From: Acetatifactor sp.
GTDB lineage: Bacteria > Bacillota > Clostridia > Lachnospirales > Lachnospiraceae
DNA: 64,000 nucleotides
Direction of reading: 5' to 3'
Assembly: GCA_016290775.1 (NCBI GenBank)
Contig: JAEEVF010000004.1
Location: 1-64,000, forward strand
This document shows, piece after piece, positions 30,193 through 37,636 of the stretch (position 1 is the stretch's first letter; every line of letters starts with the position of its first letter). Under the pieces are notes generated by a model. It did no database searches, was not told the origin of the DNA, and saw only the letters and a list, made by a program, of their open reading frames with translations. The position numbers were made by a program, and so were the translations under genes.

Positions 30193-32517
30193 TTATTCGT
30201 TATAGCCATAATCAAAGGACATGTCATAGGGTCTGTCCACGTTCTGACGGATCTCGTAGCAGACAAACTCGTCGTCCTCGTAATAGACTGACATCTCGTT
30301 TTCATACATCTTCGAAAAGGCCTGTGCCCAATAATAAAGCTTGGACATGATAACGTGTCTCTTCTCTCCCTTGTACATATCGATGCCCGTTCCGGTCGGA
30401 AGCGGCTTGGAAGCACTCTCCCTTGAGATGGGCTTTCCGCTGCCTTCATAGGGCTCATCATATTCGCTCGGGATCTTTTCGATAAAGACGTAAACCTTTT
30501 GGGACGGGATCACGTAATAACTGTCCACGTTCCAGGATTTGTTCCGCACCAGAAGGTCGCTGGCCTCTACGTGATATCCATATTCCTCGATCATGCGAAG
30601 CTCGTCATTTGCCGAGACAATGTTGAAGGTATATGGTTTATTCTCTCGAAGAATGTTCGTAACGCACAGGATCGCGCCGTTCTTCTGGAAGGCTTCCATG
30701 CGCTCCGGCATGCGGACCCATCCGACGAGTCCTAAGAACACAAAGCAGATCACTGTGAAGATGACCGGGAACACCTTTTGGATCACTTCCCCTTCAAAGA
30801 AGCTCATTCCCAGCTCAAGCAGGCGGTCGATCACCATTCCGAGCAGGATCATCAAAAAGTATGCGAAGTACGAGCTCACACGGTTTTTGTCCATGAGTGC
30901 CGGGACCCCAAGTTCCTTCGACATCAGGATAAGGCACAAAAAGCACAGATTTATGGCCGCCGCAAGAGTCACGCGCCCTTGCTCCGCCTCCCCTCGAAAC
31001 AGTGCAAATGCACCCACTACAAAACCAAAGGCGATCAGGAGTAACGTGATCAAGCCAAAGCTCGATTTCGGGCTGATGAACACATATCCGGACAGATAAG
31101 TCTTTAGCATTTTGAAGAAATGCACCTTTTGCGGTTTCGCGGCCGTTTGCGCCTGTGACGTTACACCATTGTTTGTCCCTTGCACGTTGGTGACTTCACC
31201 GGAAGGCTGAGAGCCACCCTGCTCCGTTACGCTTGTGGTCTCTCCCGTCACGCCTGGCGTGACTTCATTGCTGATGTTGGATTGATTCAGCTCCGCCGTC
31301 ACGGACTGGTTCTCGTCGTCCACCTTACCTTGCATGACGCTCATGCCCCAACGAAGCGAGCCCTCAAGCTTAGAGCCTGTCATGAGCGCAAGGGCCATGG
31401 GAAGGATCGCAACGAGCAATCCCATGGATCCGGCGATCAGGATCCTTCGGAAAATGTCCTTTTTGAAGATCACTGCGCAGAAGGCGATCGCAACGGCGAT
31501 GCAAAAGATGCCGAGTGCAATGGTATCATAAAAATGCGCTGCCAGCGTCATGGCGACGCACATGGCGAAAAGCTTTAGCATGGTCGTGCTTCGCGTCCGA
31601 TATCCCTTTTCCCCATGCTCCTCTTCCCTTTCCCGAAGGAACAGGATGAGGAAAAACAGTGCGGGCAGGATGAAGATCATGCCGTATTCCTGCGGCAAGG
31701 CTCCGTAATATCGGAAGTATGCATTCTTTCCCCAAATGTTCAGGAGAATGTAAAAACCAGTGATGATATATGCCACCGACTCCGTCTTGCAGACAAGACG
31801 CAGGAAGAACAGCAGCATAAAGTGGATCAGGAAGGTCATGATCAACGAAAACAGGCGAAGGAGCACAAAGGTCTCAATGCCGAACACTGCATGGAAAAAG
31901 TAAATGATGCAATGGAAGCCGTAGGGATAAACACCTGCGACAAACAGATCATTCTTGCCCATGGCATTTACCCAGTAATTGTGCACCAGCATGTCGGAGG
32001 CCGTGTAACCATAGGTCTTAAAGAGGTTTCCGCCGTACTCCCAGCAGACCAGGGCGATGATGCCCAGCGTACCGATCCAGTCAAGCCACTTATTGGAAAT
32101 GTTTTCCGCGATGGCGCGGAACATGGCCATCAGAGCCTGTCCAAGGTTTTGGAAGATGCGTGCGAAGAACAGGCGGATACCCATGGTATTCACGATCACG
32201 TTATGCGTCGTCTCACCTGCGGTCACCAGCGTCGACTTCACCCAGTCCTGCCAATGGAATGCGGCGATGCCAAGCAGTGCAGGGATCGCAATGCCAAGGA
32301 TCAAGGTGACCCGATTGGAAACGTGCAGGAGCTGAAGCACGAACACGAGGTTCATGACATAGAAATTTCCGATGCAGGCATATGCAGTGTACCTTACGTA
32401 AAACGGGTGATCTTCAAACTTGGAGTGAAACACCGCAGCCGGGATCAGAACGATCACGAAAAGATACAGCGCTATGATCAATAATAATTGTAAGAGTGTC
32501 AACAATTGCATGGACAT
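30193..32517 (-). CDS. Large polytopic membrane protein, GT-C-like
   Basis: The 774-residue protein has about 12-13 hydrophobic segments. An outside loop, SDMLVHNYWVNAMG then VAGVYPYGFHCIIYFFHA (about residues 175-215), resembles the acidic/His loop and the P-x-G-x-H pattern of GT-C glycosyltransferases, which use lipid-linked sugars. A 65-residue Ser/Thr/Gln-rich insert (about 396-459) lies between two hydrophobic blocks and is probably extracellular. The C-terminal ~150 residues form a soluble domain with many aromatic residues. The product is not part of the classic Pel set. Its place between pelE and the PelA-like gene, with gaps of 17 and 22 bases, suggests a role in modifying the same polymer. 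Confidence 0.65.
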   Translation of the reverse strand: MSMQLLTLLQLLLIIALYLFVIVLIPAAVFHSKFEDHPFYVRYTAYACIGNFYVMNLVFVLQLLHVSNRVTLILGIAIPALLGIAAFHWQDWVKSTLVTAGETTHNVIVNTMGIRLFFARIFQNLGQALMAMFRAIAENISNKWLDWIGTLGIIALVCWEYGGNLFKTYGYTASDMLVHNYWVNAMGKNDLFVAGVYPYGFHCIIYFFHAVFGIETFVLLRLFSLIMTFLIHFMLLFFLRLVCKTESVAYIITGFYILLNIWGKNAYFRYYGALPQEYGMIFILPALFFLILFLREREEEHGEKGYRTRSTTMLKLFAMCVAMTLAAHFYDTIALGIFCIAVAIAFCAVIFKKDIFRRILIAGSMGLLVAILPMALALMTGSKLEGSLRWGMSVMQGKVDDENQSVTAELNQSNISNEVTPGVTGETTSVTEQGGSQPSGEVTNVQGTNNGVTSQAQTAAKPQKVHFFKMLKTYLSGYVFISPKSSFGLITLLLIAFGFVVGAFALFRGEAEQGRVTLAAAINLCFLCLILMSKELGVPALMDKNRVSSYFAYFLMILLGMVIDRLLELGMSFFEGEVIQKVFPVIFTVICFVFLGLVGWVRMPERMEAFQKNGAILCVTNILRENKPYTFNIVSANDELRMIEEYGYHVEASDLLVRNKSWNVDSYYVIPSQKVYVFIEKIPSEYDEPYEGSGKPISRESASKPLPTGTGIDMYKGEKRHVIMSKLYYWAQAFSKMYENEMSVYYEDDEFVCYEIRQNVDRPYDMSFDYGYNE

Positions 32518-32534
32518 GTTGCAGTCTCCTTCGA

Positions 32535-33479
32535 CTAGTTAAAGATACGGATCAATTCCAGGGTTTCGCGGTCGATGACCACGTCGGCGCTCTTCAGCTC
32601 CCCCAGAACGCGGAAGAAATTCTCACGATCTTCAAGCTTAAAGAACAACTTCAGCTGCATGGTATAGGTCGCAAGCTCTGCGGGGAATAGTTCCTTTGCG
32701 ACCTCACACCAAAAGCGGACGCGATCATATTCCCGAAGCTTTAACGTAAGGAGCCCTACCCATTCCACGTACTGGATCGTGAGTCGTGCGCGGTATTCCT
32801 CATCGGAATAAAGGAACGTGCAGGCTTCGTCCATCTTGTGAACAAAGTCTCTTTGCTCCATCTCCGGGAAAACGTCCTGAAACAGGATCTCATTCATGTA
32901 TTCGATCAGGTCGCAGGCATATTCCTCCGGCTCTACGTAATCTTCCTTAAAGGCATTATATTTCTTCGTCACGGCCTGGCGGAAATCGTTGAGCGAATCA
33001 CGCATGACCGTTGCCGCATAGTGCGAAGTCTCGGAATCCTCGCTGTTTAAGGCGAGATTGATCGATGCCAGGGACTTGTTCACGTCGCCGCGCACCACGT
33101 CCAGCATCAGACCGCGAAGACTCTGTCTGTCGGAGACCGCAAGTGCTTCCTCGAGGGGCACGCGGTTTCTCTCCACTTCCTCTTCCGCTTTTCTCGGCGC
33201 CTTCACCTTGTCCTTGCCAAAGATAACGTCTTCAAGGTCAGGGCCGTTCTTCAGGAAATAGGTGTAGATCAGATGCGCCACGAAGAAAAAGAGCGGTCCG
33301 ATCACGGGGCAGAAAAGCATGACAACGGCCTGGAGATAATAGCCCGGCAAGGTCATCTTGTTTTGCTTTTCCTGATCCTCGTCGCGAAGCTGCTGAAAAT
33401 GCCCCCAGATCACAAAGAGGACGCACACGATCGTATTCAGTATAAGGATCACTAAAAACAAAATCCCTGCGGTCGTCAT
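32535..33479 (-). CDS. pelE: PelE-like membrane/TPR protein
   Basis: PelE is a membrane protein with TPR-like helices that supports the PelD-PelG complex. This 314-residue protein has two N-terminal membrane helices (about residues 5-27 and 45-75) and then a helical repeat region (LRGLMLDVVRGDVNKSLASI, about 120-140). SEDSETSHYAATVMRDSLND and pairs of TPR-like helices follow to the end. The ATG at 33479 overlaps the pelD stop as ATGA and has AGGAGG 10 bases upstream; a longer in-frame start to 33506 would eat into pelD. Order and coupling with pelD agree with the Gram-positive pelDE arrangement. Confidence 0.8.
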   Translation of the reverse strand: MTTAGILFLVILILNTIVCVLFVIWGHFQQLRDEDQEKQNKMTLPGYYLQAVVMLFCPVIGPLFFFVAHLIYTYFLKNGPDLEDVIFGKDKVKAPRKAEEEVERNRVPLEEALAVSDRQSLRGLMLDVVRGDVNKSLASINLALNSEDSETSHYAATVMRDSLNDFRQAVTKKYNAFKEDYVEPEEYACDLIEYMNEILFQDVFPEMEQRDFVHKMDEACTFLYSDEEYRARLTIQYVEWVGLLTLKLREYDRVRFWCEVAKELFPAELATYTMQLKLFFKLEDRENFFRVLGELKSADVVIDRETLELIRIFN

Positions 33480-35749
33480 GACGCTGTTTCCTCCTCGATC
33501 TGGCACTCAAAACCGCCGTCCACAAGACGCTTCATGGCAAATTGTGCATCAGCAGGCCCTGAGTTGGCCAACAGTACCTGTATGGTTCCATCCTTCGTGC
33601 ATCCGACATAGTCCGTCGTACGAAGGAGCTGACCTAAACGAGCGTCCACTTCTTCGAGGGATGCGCCGTTCGTGTTCAGGTCGATCAAAGTACACTTGGT
33701 AAAGCCCTTTTCACGCGCCCTGACAAAGGCAGACACCAACTGAGCGTATGCCTCCGCTTCCATGACGTGCGTGTTCCCGACATATCTTTGCGAACGGAGC
33801 ACTTCCATGTATTTGTCCGCGCGGAGCAAAGCATTCTGCGTGAGGTAACTGGAGATGGCAAGCACATTGGCCTGTCCAAGAGTCATCCTCTCCCAGGAAA
33901 TGCCCCATACCATGATGATGATCTGCATCTCGTCGCCGCCGAAAATGGCGTTGGCCATGAGCGGATATTCTTCCGTCATGTTCTTGTTTACGTAAACCTT
34001 CTTTTGCGCAAGGACCTCGTACATCTGCTCCATCTTCTTGTAGTGTACGGAATTTCCAAGGGATCTCGCCTTATCCGAGGTGGAAGAAACCAGTCTCGCA
34101 TAGGTATCATCCGCAGTGGAATAGATCGCCACGTCCTTGCAATGCATGATCTTTGCAATTACGTCCGCAGCATAGAACAGGACTTCTTCGGGTTCATATT
34201 GATCCAGGCTCGAAGTGATCTCGTAGATCTTACCGATACTGTCGTTCTGGTTCACCAGCTGGTCCGAAAGCACGTCCTTCACGCGGACGTTACTTCCGTT
34301 GATGTCCGACATGTCGGCAAGCTGTCTTGACAGGAAATTCACCTCGTGGGTATTCTCTTCGCGAATGGCACGGAGTTTATCCTTCATGTAGCCCACGACG
34401 AGTCCGAGGATGAGGAGTTGCGCCATCCAGACATAGGTACTGTAATCCAACAGGACGTCAAATCCGCTTCGATCATACATCTGTCGGAACACATAACCTG
34501 CAATGGCCAGGAGGCTTGAAAAGATTGCCTGCTGCTGCCCATGCACGATGGCAAACAAAAGAACGTAAAGAAGATAAAAGTCAAGATTCTTGAAATATGC
34601 GTGATCCGTTGCACGGTTGTTCAGCATAAAGAAGGGAATGAAAAGGATCAGATTCTCAATAAACGGCACGGCGGCGCGGATCATCTCCTTTGTCTTGCGT
34701 ACAAAGGCATCCCACGCGCTCTCCTGACGATCCGTACGACGTGAAAAACGCCCTGCGTGCTTTTTGATATACTCCGCAAGGATCGGAAGCGCCTTTTGAG
34801 GCGGGTTCATTTCAAAGAGCTGGAATTCCGCATCTGCATCGGAAGCGTCCAGATTTACGTTGGTCTCGGAATCAACGATGCCCTCCATGATCGCAGGGCG
34901 TACCAATTCGGCATCTGCGCCGGCCATGCCGTCGGAGATCAACTCGGCCATCTGGCGCTGCGAGATCAATGTCTTGCCCGTGATCTGATACATGCTCTGA
35001 CGGTGATGATCCACCGTCATTATCTTGTAGATAAACTCGATGGCATCCTGCATGTGAAGAAGGTAATAGCTCTTCTCTCCTTCAAGGACCTCCATGTCTT
35101 CCTCCGTAAGGTCCATGACAGGCACGGCGCTGCGCACCTGGATGCTGCTGCCGGGATGAAGCTTGATCTCGCCAAGATCCATGGCATCCATGCAGATCCT
35201 TGCCGCGACGTTCTCAAGTTCCTCCGCGTCCTCGGGAATCCCGTAAAGGTTGCCAAGGCGGAGGACCAAAACATCCCCCATGGTCATCTTCCCGTAATCC
35301 AGGCAGGTCTTTTCGCCCATGGCAATGGCCTGCGCCTTCTCGGAGCAATTCTTTGTACGCTCGATCTCTCCGTCATCTGCGACCTGGAACCCTTCCAGGG
35401 CTTCTTCAGAGGACAGATAAATAAATCTTCCCTGCCTGAGCGCCGCAAAGGACATGAGGAGATTTAGGAGGCTTGAGGCATATTTGATCGAGGTGTTCAT
35501 CCCCGTCTTCCACGAAAATTCCTTGTCAAATGCACCCAAAAACAAAGTCACCTGCGGCTTAACGCTCACAAATACCTCGCGAATGCATGCGTTGTCATAG
35601 GAAAACCGATAGGTCTCAAACACCCTGCGATTGAAAAAGGTTTCTTTTCCTTCTTCCGTCAGGACAAAGATCCTGTGTCCTTCCTTGTGAAGCTTTTCCA
35701 CCATTTTTCGCATCAGGTTTCCCGTGCTTCCGATCAATAATACGTCCAT
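33476..35749 (-). CDS. pelD: SDR-epimerase-like domain fused to PelD (c-di-GMP receptor)
   Basis: PelD is the inner-membrane c-di-GMP receptor that switches on Pel synthesis. This 757-residue version begins with an NAD-epimerase-like SDR domain (residues about 1-330; LLIGSTGNLM nucleotide loop, FIYLSSEEAL, VLRLGNLYG). It continues with four membrane helices (about 365-460), a GAF domain (about 515-640) and a degenerate GGDEF domain. There RTTD keeps the RxxD inhibitory-site motif, while the GGDEF position five residues later reads KDGTI; this is the PelD hallmark, meaning c-di-GMP binding without synthesis. In the SDR part the catalytic Tyr of YxxxK appears replaced (AMGEK), so it may bind rather than convert a sugar nucleotide. 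Coupled to pelE by ATGA. Confidence 0.85.
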   Translation of the reverse strand: MDVLLIGSTGNLMRKMVEKLHKEGHRIFVLTEEGKETFFNRRVFETYRFSYDNACIREVFVSVKPQVTLFLGAFDKEFSWKTGMNTSIKYASSLLNLLMSFAALRQGRFIYLSSEEALEGFQVADDGEIERTKNCSEKAQAIAMGEKTCLDYGKMTMGDVLVLRLGNLYGIPEDAEELENVAARICMDAMDLGEIKLHPGSSIQVRSAVPVMDLTEEDMEVLEGEKSYYLLHMQDAIEFIYKIMTVDHHRQSMYQITGKTLISQRQMAELISDGMAGADAELVRPAIMEGIVDSETNVNLDASDADAEFQLFEMNPPQKALPILAEYIKKHAGRFSRRTDRQESAWDAFVRKTKEMIRAAVPFIENLILFIPFFMLNNRATDHAYFKNLDFYLLYVLLFAIVHGQQQAIFSSLLAIAGYVFRQMYDRSGFDVLLDYSTYVWMAQLLILGLVVGYMKDKLRAIREENTHEVNFLSRQLADMSDINGSNVRVKDVLSDQLVNQNDSIGKIYEITSSLDQYEPEEVLFYAADVIAKIMHCKDVAIYSTADDTYARLVSSTSDKARSLGNSVHYKKMEQMYEVLAQKKVYVNKNMTEEYPLMANAIFGGDEMQIIIMVWGISWERMTLGQANVLAISSYLTQNALLRADKYMEVLRSQRYVGNTHVMEAEAYAQLVSAFVRAREKGFTKCTLIDLNTNGASLEEVDARLGQLLRTTDYVGCTKDGTIQVLLANSGPADAQFAMKRLVDGGFECQIEEETAS

Positions 35750-35767
35750 TTCCCAACCCTCTCTAAG

Positions 35768-36031
35768 CTATATTTCCACGCCCTGCCGGCGGATCTGCGA
35801 AAGAAAATCGTTCACGTCCTGCAGTGCTTCTTTAAATTCGATCTCATATATGTCCCGAAGTACCCCCGCCACTTCCGTCGGATCCTTGGTCCTAAAATAA
35901 TGTTCCAAGATCATGGCACCTGTTTCATTCACGGCAACCGGTGCGTGGTAGGTGCCATCTTTTTGCTCCATGTCAAGCAGCCAGTATGATCCTGCCGCAT
36001 GTCGCAGCTGATATTTTTGCTTTCCTTCCAC
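35768..36031 (-). CDS. PqqD-domain protein heading the Pel operon
   Basis: The 87-residue protein shows the PqqD pattern: LRHAAGSYWLLDM, then HAPVAVNETGAMILEHYF, then a C-terminal helix ALQDVNDFLSQIRRQGVEI. It starts at a GTG with GGAGG 7 bases upstream. It lies 18 bases before pelD and is the first gene of the polysaccharide run. It is the third PqqD domain in this window; PqqD proteins normally serve peptide modification, so its place here is unusual. An 8-base hairpin (36044-36069) sits directly upstream of its RBS and could affect translation. Confidence 0.75.
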   Translation of the reverse strand: MEGKQKYQLRHAAGSYWLLDMEQKDGTYHAPVAVNETGAMILEHYFRTKDPTEVAGVLRDIYEIEFKEALQDVNDFLSQIRRQGVEI

Positions 36032-36043
36032 TGCCCCGCCTCC

Positions 36044-36069
36044 TTTGGTTTTTTTGTAAGTAAACCAAA
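36044..36069 (-). other. Hairpin directly upstream of the PqqD RBS
   Basis: TTTGGTTT and AAACCAAA pair perfectly around a 10-base loop. On the minus strand the stem ends against AAAGGAGG, the ribosome binding site of the PqqD gene. It may be a weak terminator of the preceding gene or a translational control element. Confidence 0.45.
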
Positions 36070-36070
36070 C

Positions 36071-36334
36071 TTAGGCTTCCACGATCAGGTACCTTCCGTC
36101 ACCGATGTCGAAGACCTCATCATTTTCAAGGACTTCCTCGCCCTCAGCGCCCTCAAGGTCCACGCCCACTTCTTCAAAGTATTCCAGAACCTCATCCAAG
36201 GACTCGGCCACCGTGGCCATGCAGTCCTCAAGGAATTCATCTGCTTCGTCACGAGTCTCTGCTACGGGCTCGGGAAAAAGCTGAAGCTGATTTTCCAAAA
36301 AGCAGTCCAATACGGCATCATCATAGGTTCTCAT
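36071..36334 (-). CDS. Small acidic conserved protein
   Basis: The 87-residue, strongly acidic helical protein (FPEPVAETRDEADEFLEDCM in the middle, ending FDIGDGRYLIVEA) is of a kind I remember from Lachnospiraceae genomes without a function. The ATG at 36334 has AGGAG 8 bases upstream; a longer in-frame start to 36373 would overlap the Maf-HAD gene. It has no signal peptide or membrane segment. It lies 31 bases after the Maf-HAD gene and 39 bases before the first polysaccharide gene, so it marks the border between housekeeping and Pel genes. Confidence 0.65.
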   Translation of the reverse strand: MRTYDDAVLDCFLENQLQLFPEPVAETRDEADEFLEDCMATVAESLDEVLEYFEEVGVDLEGAEGEEVLENDEVFDIGDGRYLIVEA

Positions 36335-36365
36335 AGTTTTTTCTCCTGAATTTTCTATTTTTTGA

Positions 36366-37601
36366 TCAGACATATCTTAATAAATCAAGCGGATGGGCGA
36401 TCAGCGCGTCCGCGCCCGCCTCCTCCAGCTCCTCTTGCTTACGAAATCCCCACAAGGCTCCGACGGTAAATGCGCCTGCGCTTCTTCCGGTCCGAATGTC
36501 AGTTCCCGTGTCGCCCAAGTAAATCAGGTTCTCCGGCAGAATCTCTTCGCCTTGTTTTCCAATATTTCTAAGCACGCGAAATACGCCTTCCGGATCCGGT
36601 TTTACAGGAAAATCATCTGTTTGTCCCAAGATCACGTCAAAGGCGTATCCCCCAAATAATGAACCCACAACTTCTATCGTCTGTTTGTGCGGTTTATTTG
36701 AGAGCACGGCAAGAAAAATTTTCTTCTCGCGCAGCTTTTGTAATAGCTCACATATCCCATCGTACGGCTTTACGCCGTCCATGCAGTGCTCCGAGAAGAT
36801 CTCTCGGTAACGGCGATATGCCTCATCAAAATGCGTCAGTTCCGAATCCCCTGAGGCGCGGAGCGCGCGCTTTACAAGGTTTGCGGCGCCGTCCCCGACA
36901 AAATACTTATAATCCTCTTCCTCAAAGGGAGCATATCCCAATTCCGCCAAGGCAGCATTCCCGCTGTACTTCAGGCTGTAGATGGAATCCGAAAGCGTTC
37001 CGTCCAGGTCGAAGATCACGGCCTTTTTCTGGGCTTTTTCCCGCTCCATGCGGGCCAGTTCCTGATAGAGGCGTCCCACGGGAAGGCCAACCACAGTGTT
37101 GTAATCCCCTTCGATCGCGCGAACGTACTTTGCGCACTCCCCCTGAATGCCATAGGCTCCGGCTTTGTCCAAGGGATCCCCGGTTGCCACGTAAGCCTCG
37201 ATCTCGGCCCGGCTCATGGGTGTGAAGATCACCTTGGTACCTTCATGGAAGGTCCTTCGTTCTCCCTCGGCAGTCAAGATCGTGACGCCGGTATATACAT
37301 AATGCTCGCGGCCCTGAAGGCGTCTTAACATTGCGCAGGCATCTGCCGCGTCCTTAGGTTTTCCAAGGATCTCATCGTCAATGGACACCACGGTGTCAGA
37401 ACCGATGACCGTCTCCTTGACTTCAAGCTCGTCCCACACCGCTTTGGCCTTGCGATAGGACAGCTCCTCCACGGCCTTCCAGGGCTTTGTGCCAGGGGCT
37501 ATTCTCTCGTCCGCCTGACTCACCCTCACTTCAAAATCGATTCCAATCTGCTTTAGCAGCTCCCTCCTTCTGGGAGATGCCGACGCAAGGATCAAGTGCA
37601 T
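36366..37601 (-). CDS. Maf nucleotide pyrophosphatase fused to HAD phosphatase
   Basis: Residues about 1-190 of 411 are a Maf-type nucleoside triphosphate pyrophosphatase (LILASASPRRRELL, VIGSDTVV, DDEILGKPKDAADA), which removes modified or stray dNTPs/NTPs. Residues about 192-411 are a Gph-like HAD phosphatase (AVIFDLDGTLSDS nucleophile Asp, VLSNKPHKQ, KPDPEGVF and YLGDTGTDI). Such phosphatases clear phosphoglycolate or nucleotide monophosphates. The fusion could take an NTP to NMP plus PPi and then to the nucleoside, a house-cleaning pair. Both sets of motifs look intact. AAAGGAC lies before the ATG; ppk is 35 bases upstream on the same strand. Confidence 0.9.
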   Translation of the reverse strand: MHLILASASPRRRELLKQIGIDFEVRVSQADERIAPGTKPWKAVEELSYRKAKAVWDELEVKETVIGSDTVVSIDDEILGKPKDAADACAMLRRLQGREHYVYTGVTILTAEGERRTFHEGTKVIFTPMSRAEIEAYVATGDPLDKAGAYGIQGECAKYVRAIEGDYNTVVGLPVGRLYQELARMEREKAQKKAVIFDLDGTLSDSIYSLKYSGNAALAELGYAPFEEEDYKYFVGDGAANLVKRALRASGDSELTHFDEAYRRYREIFSEHCMDGVKPYDGICELLQKLREKKIFLAVLSNKPHKQTIEVVGSLFGGYAFDVILGQTDDFPVKPDPEGVFRVLRNIGKQGEEILPENLIYLGDTGTDIRTGRSAGAFTVGALWGFRKQEELEEAGADALIAHPLDLLRYV

Positions 37602-37636
37602 TTCATTTTCGTCCTTTCCGGTAATTTTGCCAAAGC

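Noticed and set aside
36032..36366. c-di-GMP riboswitch upstream of the Pel operon
   Set aside because: The short gaps contain no GEMM-like conserved core; only a small hairpin before the PqqD RBS was seen.
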